Assembly (NCBI GenBank): GCA_015478945.1
Contig: JABUQX010038756.1
Span: 17,501 to 50,000 of the forward strand
DNA: 32,500 nucleotides
DNA from: Trachelipus rathkii
Lineage: Eukaryota; Arthropoda; Malacostraca; Isopoda; Trachelipodidae
Direction of reading: 5' to 3'
The position numbers were made by a program, and so were the translations under genes. This document shows, one piece after another, positions 10,801 through 21,704 of this stretch. The notes beneath the pieces were generated by a model. That model worked only from the letters and a program-made list of their open reading frames with translations. It made no database searches and was not told where the DNA came from. Each line of letters opens with the position of its first letter. Position 1 is the stretch's first letter.

Positions 10801-13800
10801 CATCTCTTTACTATTGCATATTTAATTATATTATATTTATATTAAGGTTCATTATATATATTACTAATATAGATATTAAAATATTATATATATATATCTA
10901 TATTCATAACAATATAATAAGATAATATGATGAAGTAATATAACTACGCATATTACTACCATATACATCATATACTTTTATATATATATGTCTGTTTACT
11001 GAAATTTTCTATGTTTAAATATATATATATATATACTATGTAACAATGAAAATCTATTTTCCCATTATTGGTATATAGAGAGTTATAGCTTTAAGGTATA
11101 TCTTTACTACTTTTAAATGTTTATTTTTAATAAAGTTAATATATCAATATATTTAGGAAATCTATATATTATATATATAAAGGCATATAGTGTGTGTTAA
11201 ATTCTCTTAGATTTAGTTTGATTTTATTCACGAGGGGTAGTGACGTTAGGGGTCTACAGAGTATAACAATTATCGTATATCTATATAGGATATATTACTT
11301 TATTAAATAATATATAAGGCAAGAATAACATTAAGGTTAAAAAAAATTATATTAATATATTAACTTAAATATTAATTAATATTTACATAAGTACATAATT
11401 GAATATTTATTATCATAACTTAAAATAATTTATGGTGATTAATTAGGATGAGTTTTTATAATATTTCTCACAATTATACAATTTGGAATAGATAATAATA
11501 TGAATTTATAATAAAGCTGATAATATATATATTATATAGATTATTAATATATAATATATTTCATTTAATATATTATTTAATATATATAATATATATACAA
11601 TTTCTAGAAACCTCATAGCGAAGGCTCAACTCATACTAGTTATAAAAAACATATTATTATGAGTCACTTATATAATTACTATTAATTTATGTTTATGTTT
11701 ACTTAATTTTTATAATTATTAAATACTGTTAATAAGTATAAACTAGTACTCATCTTAAATAATTTCTCTAGTATCATATGACATTCAGTGGTGAGAAAAT
11801 AATATATAGCTAACCTTATATATATATATATTTAATACACGTATAGAAAATTTTATATTAATGATATAGAACATATATATCTCATTATTATATTATAACG
11901 ATATACTTAATGAGTATATAAAAATAAATAATTTCTTATAAATAATAATATATATATTTTTCTAGTATAAGATTATGAAACAATAAAAAAATTTACATTA
12001 TAAATATATAATACCTATAAGTTGTGACAATATATCAATTTATTATATTAATTTATACAGTTTCGTACAAGCCATAACCTATTATATAAAGATTAGTATT
12101 ATAATAATAAAAATAACTAGAAATATCTATGAGATATATATATATTAATATAGTGAGACTTATTATATATTATTAAATTATATAATATTATAATATATTA
12201 ATATATAATATATATATATATTAATACTATATAAATTTAATATATTAATATATTAATTTATATTATATTATTTATATAATATATTAAACTATATTTATTA
12301 TTAAATTAATAAATTATTATACTATAATATATATATTAATATATAATATATTATATATAATATTAATTATATATTAATATTATACTAATATATTAAATAC
12401 TAATTATATAATATTATATAATATTAATATATATGTATAGATAAACATTAATAAATATAAATATTATAAATATGTACTTATTATTTATTGTAATTAATAG
12501 TAGTTTATATATATATATTAATTATATTATAATTATAATATATATATATATTTTATATAAAATATATAATATATATATAATATAATTCATATAATATAAG
12601 GTAGCTCCGACTTCGATATAAATACCTTATACGTTTATAATAAGTATATATATATTATATTAATTAGTCATGGGCTTTTTTTAAATATTTCAATATATTT
12701 ATATAATTAATATATATAGTATCTTTAAATGACAAATTACTGAATAAGTATTATTTTATTTAAATATATATTTAATTAGATATATTAATATATAGACTAG
12801 ATATTCAGTAGGAGAATATATATTATATTTACTTTATTATAACAACTTGATATATTGGTAATTAAATTAATTATACTTATGTTACCAAAAATGATGCACA
12901 ACAGATATCAATAACACACATCACAATAAAAATTTATATATCTTTATCATATTGTGATATTATATTATTTTTATATTATGATGTGTATAAATGGGGTATA
13001 TATCAAATGCATTTTAAAATTATCTAAATAATTATATATATAATAATAATTAAATTAAATTATAAATTAAGTTATTAAATTTAATAAGTAAATAAATATT
13101 AATAGAGATAGATGATTATATATATATGTGAAGCTCAAAAATCATATGTAACGTGTAATAAAGTTGTATAATCAAATTTCAATGCATAGATAGAACGCAT
13201 GTGAGCGATAAGTTCTGTAAGATTAATTCAATACTTACATAATTTCTCTATTTCTATATTATTTTCGGATAGCATATATTAGAATGAGAAGGGCAAAAGG
13301 TCCGATTTAGGAAGATAATTTCATCTTCGCATATAACGTTATATAGTATTATCTTCTCAAGTAGGTTATTCAGAGTCTTTAATAAAGTTGAAAGGCTTAC
13401 TTTCTACTGTATTAGCATTAAATTCACGGGTAAATAATTCAGCGTATATATGCTCACACAAGATGATAATATTATTACAGATGCGATTAGCTCGTGAGTG
13501 GCGAAGATTATAGAGATACTATGTACATCTTAGTTGCGGTTCGGGTGTGAGGCAGTACCTGACGTTACTAGTTTGATGTCTAAGCCTATGACCTAAAAAT
13601 ATTTGGTTTGGTTTTTATCCAACTTACTCATTGGGTGTTCCTATTGTACCCTGCCTTTCTAATATACATGGTGGACATTCGGTGTATTCGCAGATCTTTA
13701 CTTCTATAGATAAAACGTATTTATCACCACAGAATCTTATTTATTTCATTGGTATTGTCTGGGAGATATATTGTTCGACCTTATCTTCTACAATCCTCGT

Positions 13801-16800
13801 TCCCTTATGACTCCAAAATTTATGTATAGAAGAAATTGAAATTTATAAACACACCTAATATCTCTCCATATCTCATAACTATGCTGATTATATAATAAGA
13901 CGATACAGTACAAAAAGATCGATATCATTAAAAATAGGACTTGTGGTACTGAATTATTTATAAGATTAATCTTGTAGGGTCTCGAGAGATTAAGTTAGTG
14001 TATTGTTTAGGAGAAAAACTAGTATCTTAGATTATAATAAAATTTTATGGAATATTTGTTTAATTTAATTATTGATAGTTATCAATATTATATAATTTGA
14101 AGAATATTTATTATATATCAAAATTAAACTAACAGTTCAGTAATATCTATTAAATCTCACATGATATAATGATTCACGCTCATAACAACATATCTTTAAT
14201 CAAAAATCAGATACCTTGAATATTTTATAATATAATGTTATGCATTTATTCTCTGATTGGTTCTTAATAAGTTATTTTAATCTATAATATTAGAGATCTA
14301 TAACAGAGGTTATATTTGATATCACTTGATAGCCGATGAATTTAAATGTTTGAAATTTTTAAAATTTACATCATATTTGAAACTTTTATATTTAATTTAT
14401 ATAATTCTGAGTATAAGTGATACTTTAAATTTTTATATGTGATTACTAAAGAAAATTTTCAGGGGGTGATATTATTATGTAGGGCGCCATGGACTCTACC
14501 TCATGAGACCTACCACTTCACTAAATTAACCGCCTTACTGTATATATATATTATCATTTATAATAAATTATATATTAATAATATTATAATTAATTATATT
14601 ATAATATTAATATATTATATATATATATATTTATAATATATATATAGGGAGGAATTATAAGTAAGGAAGGGCGGAAGTAGAGTAGGAAAGTGAGCACCTC
14701 GGGAGTAGGTTATATATAAATAAAGAGTTATGACTTTGGAGTCGCCTATTTAGCTATTAATCTTATTATATAATTATATATTATATATAATATTATTATA
14801 TATTTATAACCTATAATTATAATTTTATTTTTATTAAATTTTATATAAAATGATTGAAAATCATCTTATAATTATAGTTCTTCAAATCTTTCCTAGGTAG
14901 TCAGAATGTCTTCTGTAGCGAAAGTTCAACTAGAAATTGGTGGGCTACACACAGCATAGTCCATATATATGAATGTAAATTGATATATAAGATATAGGTA
15001 ATTACAGTATGATTATTGTATACCAGTGCTTATTAATAATATTATATATATATATATATGGCATATTAATTAATTAATAATTATATTATAATCTAATATT
15101 ATTAATTATATTAATTAATTAAATATATATATATATTAAATATTAATTAATATATATTATAGTTTATTAATTTTAATTATATTATAATATAATAATATAT
15201 AATTATTAATTATTTATAATACCTATGTATTATATTATCACGCTGGATTATTTTGCACTTTATTAATAAAAACTCATAACTGGTATATATAAATATATTA
15301 TATAAATTTAATTTGTAATTTAGATTTAAGCTTATATATACTTAGTTTTATCTTATCTATATTTTGTATGAATTTAATGATATATTCATAGTTAATTGTC
15401 ATTCAATCATTATAATTCATTTAAATATTTATATCTTAATTTTATTCACGTGACTTAATTTGGATGGATATCTAAGTTAGTTACTCTATTTTATTTCAAT
15501 ATATGACATTACCTATTGCCATAATCTTATATTTATATATACTTATATACATCGTTACTTATATTTCGATTAGTTCATTAGATAAGATTTTTAATTCTTT
15601 TTTAAAAGGTACAGTGAATAAAAAAATTACTCTTTACCAACACTTTAGCTAACTAATAATGGAGATGTGATATTATACATTGTAAATAATATAGAGTTGA
15701 CCATCATGTATAGGACTATAAGACTTCCACTGAAACACCTGATTAAAATGAAACTATATACTATTATAATTATCACGTTTCTTATTATATATATATTATT
15801 TTTTGAGATAAAAATTAATAATAATTTTGAGTATACTTTAATTTTAGAACAGTTAATAACTTCATAAATTAACTTTATTTATAAGTATCACTATTATGCA
15901 TAATCAGCTTTATTTTTCACCCTTTCATATTGTACTACAAAGCAAATTCTAATTTATGACACAATACATTTTGTTTCATTAGTGACTGCTTGGAATAAAT
16001 TATTCGTTACGTCCTGATCTAAGTTTATTATTTTAAATAGAATTCATATATTATTAATTATACTTATTATTAATATTCTGTTAAAGTAATAATTTATTAT
16101 TTATTATTATTCAATATATCTTAAATATGAATAATAAATCACTTCTTATTCTCTACTCCATAATTAGCGATTCTATGTGTAAACTGATAATTTAATTGTA
16201 TATAAAAAATTAAATATACATGACAGTATACAATTTATACCTTCTGTATTTAATATAGGTAAATATATATACATTACTACACGTATATTAACCATATTTT
16301 ATTAGTTTTTTGGAACCATATATTACTTATGACTATAAGAATAAATTCCTTATATATTATATAACTCACGATTTATTTCCACAATTTTTTGCCTTTATTA
16401 TTAATGTTATATAATATAATTATGAGTGTTTATGTAGCCTTTATTACACTACATTTATATATTAATATATTTATATTATTATTATAATATTTGCTATTTG
16501 TTTATCGTTATTAGTCACATAACTCATATGAATTGTCTGGGATTCAGTATCTATATGTTTTATTCGCATCTTCCTACATTATATAAAATATTACAGAGGA
16601 TCCGCAGAGATGTACGGATATTCGTCAATTTCGGATCCTATTTAAATATATTCATATTATACTCACACCCCACGAGCATGGGAATGAGATGTTCCTAAAT
16701 AATCATATATTATTAATGGATATTACACTTATATACAGTTGAATACTAGAATAATCTCTGTAACATGAAGTACATGTTTTGTGTGAATAATATTTACATA

Positions 16801-17420
16801 CTTCTGAGAATACTCGAACCTCCATTAGAAAATTATTTAACGATGTATGCAATTATGCCGACTGAGAATATTTTTATTAATTATAATTGATATTCTATTA
16901 TATAATCTTCATATTCACTCATCTTACACTCTCTATTTAATTTACTTTCCCATTACCATCTCTATCTATCATCTCATATAATATATATTAAATATATCTA
17001 TATATATATTATATATTATATAATATTAATATATTAATTAATATATATATATATATAAATATAATATTAATAATATATTAATTATATATATTAATATATT
17101 CATAGTATATATATTAATATTATAATTAATTATAATATATATTAATATTATTAATATATAATATATATTATTATAATATTATAATATAATATATAATATT
17201 AATTTTTAGAAATTATATATATAGTTATTTGGACTTTTTATATATTTTTATATATATTATATATATATGCCTAAATAATAATATTAATTTACGGAGGGTT
17301 TTAGGCCTAACAATCTTATTATATCATATTTATAATATTTTATATATTATATATTATTGATATAACTATATATATATAAAATTATTATAATTATAATTAC
17401 AAATTGCAATGATAACGTTT
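10800..17420. repeat. Extremely AT-rich low-complexity block
   Basis: Long runs of degenerate TA, TAA and TTA words dominate, with dense (TA)n at about 12,130-12,620, 14,540-14,645, 15,030-15,220 and 16,975-17,220. No coding signal was found. Short GC-richer islets interrupt it at about 11,230-11,275, 13,490-13,600, 14,460-14,530 and 14,645-14,745. Open frames such as those at 14439, 15667 and 16498 encode I/Y/L/N-rich strings expected from composition alone. I saw no rRNA, tRNA or respiratory-chain gene that would make it organellar. Confidence 0.75.
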
Positions 17421-19847
17421 GCAAAGATAAAATTATAGGTAGATAAGACATAAGCTAGTACTCTCGTGTAGAGTGGTGCAACCCATACACCTATATAATT
17501 TCGCCGTGTATCAAATCACAGGAACACGAGAGTATCGACGCATCGCGTGATGACGATTATCAAGATACACACTTGCCACTATCTCCTTCTTTATATATCC
17601 ACACAGACTAAGAAGCCCCCACTCAAACATATTATTTTAAATATCTAAATCGAAATAGTCTAGCTTAGATAGTTTTAACACGTAAGGTTTGAAATTCGTT
17701 TACATGGAGATTTATATATTGATGATGGTGCACACGCATAATATAGTATAATCTATGAAAATGTAATTATTGATATTACGTTTGGTATTTTAATGAGATA
17801 TATTTTCGATTTTAGTTGATATTTAGAGATATAGTAGTAATTTATGATTATTAAGTTACACAATTATAGGTTGTTGGTCTCCTTATTTTAATATCTAGGA
17901 TATAATATATTTCATAGAGGACCTTTAATTTATTAGTATACATTATAGTGTGATATTGCTTACATTAATGCACTTTTGTGGTAGTAATACTTTACTCTGT
18001 TCTCTTCTGATCTCGGTATAATTAGAAGTGTAATATTTCAATACGGTTTTATTTTATTATAGAAATAGAAGAGACTTAGGATATATGAAATATTGTCACA
18101 TATTTGTCCTGAGAGAGAGTGGCACACACGAAAATATGGTTCCCTATAGTTCCAGTTCTTGTGAATTAACATCGTCTAGTAACATGGATGAATTCTCTTT
18201 GGAGAGGGTGCCTCAGACGAGAGGCGTCATCCTATCTCTCCGCATAATAGGTTAGTATCAACTTCTTGTAAATTATAATGGGTTATATAATATATAGGGT
18301 TAAATATTAACATTTTTTAACTGTTATATTTATAATTAATAATACTTATTACCACCATTAATATCTGATTGTTAGAATAGTGTAAATTAGACTATACTTA
18401 GATGTATAAATTATTATCTATGGGTTAATCGGTAAAGATATTATTATATGTATTAACTTAGAGGCATTGAGATATAAGTTCTCTATTATTACACTATTTA
18501 ATCATTACACATATGCCATACTTATCTAGTATAATTAATTTCCATATATCTTTTATGTTAAATTACTTAATAAATTAAGCGTGAGTTTCTTTCAACTTGG
18601 CTAATATATTATTATATTATATATACTTATATATATAACTATTTAAATTTATTTATACCATATTGAATTATGTTTAATTTAGTATTTAATATACTTGTTA
18701 TATAAGATAAATGTTTAGTGTTATGTTAGATTATACTATGTATTATTTATATTACCTCATTTATTTAATGTGGCTCATGAATTATAATTAATGAATATAA
18801 TTTCGGTATAATAATTGAAGTTTTTATTTCACTACTGCCAACACATATATAAGATAAGTGATGACCATAATTTATTTAACCTTGAGTGTGCATCTTAGGC
18901 AGATAATGCATCTGTCGAAATTGTTTTTACATTTGCAACTGGCACCAGAGTTAAGACGCTACCACGCACAAAACAGACTATAGACCGCATCATTTATCAA
19001 AGGAGTACCAATCTTTTATAGTTATAGGTGATCGACAGTAGCGGTCACCACTGTTAAATGGCTTTTCAATGCGCTCACCATCGCAATATTAGTTATCTTG
19101 CATCCATGCACCGCAATCGAGAATACTACTGAGAATTGGTGCGATACCATTCTCAACCTAGTCCGTCTGCGACGCGCTCTACTCGACACACTCTTTTCCA
19201 TCCTCCATCTTTGTTATAAAACGTGATCTGCCCACAATTCTTTCGAATCTTTATAGATAAATATTGGTTCTCATTATATTTCATTTCTACTTAGCTAGTT
19301 GACCATTTAAATGGTTAATTTATATTGACTCACATCATACTATACAATTTCGTTGGTAGACAAGGATAAGCTGTTAGAGGAGCTCGATTTTTTATCTTGG
19401 CATCAATAATCTCTTATATAGAGGCACTATATCACTAGTGTTATGATTCATTACCTATAATACTCATTATTATTTAACATTCAGAAACTATACTCATCTA
19501 GTATGTATCTTACTTAGAGTATCATATATTCATTATATAATATTATCATATATATACTATTAAAATTCTATAATTTATAATGATTGCCTGATTACGACGT
19601 TCCATGGCCTCTCCATATAATTATTATAAAAATTTTTCTTATATGTATATATTTTCAATTAATAAGTATACTATATATATATATTATATATTATTTATAT
19701 TTATATTATAATAATAAATAATTCTTTTATTATACAATATATCACTATTCATCATTAATCCAAAATACTATCCTATATATACTACTCATACTATCATACT
19801 GCATATATCTATATATATATTATGTATATATACTACGTCATATATAT
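17420..19847. other. Mixed-complexity region 5' of the carboxypeptidase gene
   Basis: AT-rich sequence with GC-richer islets at about 17,455-17,625, 18,110-18,250 and 18,885-19,230. The last is the longest of them and lies about 0.6 kb before the first carboxypeptidase exon, so it could hold a promoter or first exon of that gene, or an unfound PRPSAP exon. One frame near 19,075-19,120 gives a hydrophobic run (ALTIAILVIL) resembling a secretion signal, but it has no in-frame start nearby. I do not call a gene. Confidence 0.4.
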
Positions 19848-19980
19848 ATGACACCATTCCGCCAGGGAGAAATAGCTGTGCTAGGTATTAGACGGGTAGT
19901 ATATAGCGGATTTCTTAATAATGCTTGCGTAATTGTCTATATTCTTCACCCGCCTGGCAATAAGCGGCTACTGTACTCCA
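19848..19980 (+). CDS. CTSA: Carboxypeptidase N-terminal exon candidate (frame-disrupted)
   Basis: The segment RRVVYSGFLN matches the conserved N-terminal SGYL/SGFL region of S10 enzymes. About 20 residues later GNKRLLY matches the G-K-LHYW segment that normally precedes the FVESQ motif in the next exon. The spacing and order are right. Residues between them (NNACVIVYILHPP) fit poorly, and a possible LPG-type start (DTIPPG) lies in a different frame. So the exon seems to contain indels. Both borders are approximate; a possible donor GT lies in GGCTACTGTACTCC near 19,969-19,982. A short (TA)-rich gap of about 100 bp separates it from the next exon. Confidence 0.5.
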
Positions 19981-20086
19981 TATTCAACCTTATATATATA
20001 TTATTATATATACGATTCCTACTACCTATATATATATATATTACCGCTATATACTATATATTATATATATATATACTATAATAAAG

Positions 20087-20274
20087 GTCTGTGGAATTCA
20101 ACAAGCTGACCCACGTAACTGACCCAACTTTTATTATGGCTGAATGGTGGGCCAGGATGTTCCTCCCTTATGGGGTTCATAACTGAGTTAGGTCCCTTCA
20201 GAGTGGTCCTACCTTTTATGCGATTCATTCAAAAAATCATCTGGAGTACTCCAAACATTAATACGTCATGGAAT
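20087..20274 (+). CDS. CTSA: Carboxypeptidase exon with NGGPGCSS oxyanion motif
   Basis: From about 20,130 the reading TTA TTA TGG CTG encodes LLWLNGGPGCSSLMGF, then ITELGPFRV. This is the substrate- and oxyanion-site region of S10 carboxypeptidases. The exon closes at NTSWN, equivalent to the NPYSWN segment. Upstream of LLW, the expected FVESQ-DP-NDP segment is visible only if about three single-base changes are allowed (around 20,095, 20,118 and 20,126), so the exon start carries frame breaks. The segment between FRV and SWN is longer and less conserved than usual. The acceptor AG is at 20085-20086 in a TA-rich context. The donor appears to be GCAAGT at 20275, a GC-AG intron. Confidence 0.85.
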
Positions 20275-20280
20275 GCAAGT
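20275..20280 (+). other. CTSA: Non-canonical GC splice donor (GCAAGT)
   Basis: Ending the exon after TGG AAT and reading GCAAGT as donor joins SWN directly to EANVVF of the exon at 21551 in phase 0, as the family alignment requires. The nearby GT at 20279-20280 would leave one extra base pair-phase offset and scramble the join. GC-AG introns are a known minor class and prefer exactly this GCAAGT context. Confidence 0.6.
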
Positions 20281-20282
20281 AG

Positions 20283-20345
20283 TTATATATTATTATTATA
20301 TTTTATTATTATTTATATTATTATTAATTATATATTATTTAATTA

Positions 20346-20378
<33 letters not shown>

Positions 20379-20400
20379 CTATTATTATTTTATTTTAACA
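20283..20400. repeat. (TTA)n / (TTATTA) simple repeat at intron start
   Basis: Imperfect TTA repeats begin within ten bases of the preceding splice donor and become a perfect (TTA)n run around 20,350-20,377. The isoleucine/tyrosine-rich open frame through this tract is a translation artefact. Confidence 0.85.
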
Positions 20401-21055
20401 TTGTGATTTGAAATTTCTAAATATTTTTAGTTGCAATTTGCTGATTGGAACTGTTATATTAATATTGACAGATAATAATTATGTGATTTTTGGCTGTCTA
20501 ATTTCATTTTGAATATTTTGAAAACTTAATTCAAATTAAATAAAACTATTAGTTATTTTGTATTATAAGTTATTATAAGTAGACTAGGATTAGGCATAAA
20601 ATTAAAATGACAGTTTAATTGTTATTTATTTGATTTTTTCTGGGCACTGAATAAGTATTCAGCATAATTTTAACAGTTTGTATGCTTTTCCTCTTTTTGG
20701 GTGCTGATTAGCTTTAAGAACGTGATCCGAATAAATACATTTGTCGTGATACTGAGGGTGGGAAAATAAAACTTAATAAAGTAATAATATAAACTTACAC
20801 TTATTTGTTGATGATTAGTTTCATCGTGATAGATTTTAATCATCAACGATAATAATGAAACTTATTATTTGTATGTTATTTGTCTTATCTGAGCAATGAT
20901 AAACAAATGAACAAAAAAGTTTTTGTTATCTTGGTCATGATGATATTATTCGGAATACATATTAGTGAACTAATTACCTATACACACAAATTAGAAATTC
21001 CTGAAGCATACATGATGCTCTAATGTTCAAATATATCATGTCATGTCCATCATTA

Positions 21056-21057
<2 letters not shown>
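20401..21057. other. CTSA: Intronic sequence with short inverted repeats
   Basis: Intron sequence of ordinary complexity. A perfect 11-bp inverted repeat, GTTGATGATTA at 20807-20817 and its complement at 20837-20847, is separated by 19 bases. No coding signal was found. Confidence 0.6.
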
Positions 21058-21086
<29 letters not shown>

Positions 21087-21208
21087 ATATATATAATAAG
21101 TTATATATATATATATTATATATATATATATATATAATATATATATATTAATATATATATATATATGTAATATATTTATTATATATTATAATAATTCTAT
21201 ATATTTAT

Positions 21209-21240
<32 letters not shown>

Positions 21241-21272
21241 TATATTATATATATATATTTTATATATATTAT

Positions 21273-21304
<32 letters not shown>

Positions 21305-21400
21305 TATATTTATGTATATATATATAAATTATATATATATATTATACTATATATATATATATATATAATAATATATTATATTATATATATATATATGGAG
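21058..21400. repeat. (TA)n microsatellite cluster
   Basis: About 340 bp of nearly pure TA dinucleotides with scattered extra T or A interruptions lies in the intron before the exon at 21551. The alternating sequence is self-complementary and prone to slippage and cruciform formation. Confidence 0.95.
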
Positions 21401-21550
21401 TATTTACCCTTTTTAATTATATACACACAGGTATTCATATATATATATATATATACCATGATAAAAATAGGCAGTTACTTATATATAGTCTATGGGTAAT
21501 TATTACGTATTTATTGGATGCAGATAAATGGACACTATCTCTATTCTTAG

Positions 21551-21704
21551 GAAGCGAATGTTGTGTTCGGTGGGTAATCCTCCTGCCTGCGTCGGCTTCT
21601 CTTATGACGAAAACGGAAACTGCACAACCGGAAGACTCCGACGTCCGCCTAATATGAACTACTTGGGCAGCTCCTCAAATTGTATCTCAAGTTTCTTTGC
21701 AAAG
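21551..21704 (+). CDS. CTSA: Carboxypeptidase exon ANVVF-PACVGFSYDENG (frame-disrupted)
   Basis: The acceptor is ATCTCTATTCTTAG at 21537-21550, followed by GAA GCG AAT GTT GTG TTC (EANVVF). The frame then changes by one base to read VGNPPACVGFSYDENGNCTT, matching the conserved LE-PAGVGFSY region of S10 enzymes. A second pair of shifts seems to occur in GRLRRPP: skipping one A gives GDSDVR, closer to the GDD-D-A expected here, before NMNYL resumes. The exon ends SSFFAK at a GTATTT donor (21705) and joins FPEYK in phase. The length of 154 nt is one more than a multiple of three, consistent with one net extra base. Either decay or sequencing indels could explain this. Confidence 0.82.

Noticed and set aside
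10800..17420. Organelle-derived DNA, given the yeast-mitochondrion-like AT composition
   Set aside because: No mitochondrial rRNA, tRNA, cox, cob or nad segment was recognised; simple-repeat expansion explains it.
21058..21400. Replication origin or attachment site in the TA block
   Set aside because: Pure dinucleotide repeat with no other origin signals; ordinary microsatellite.
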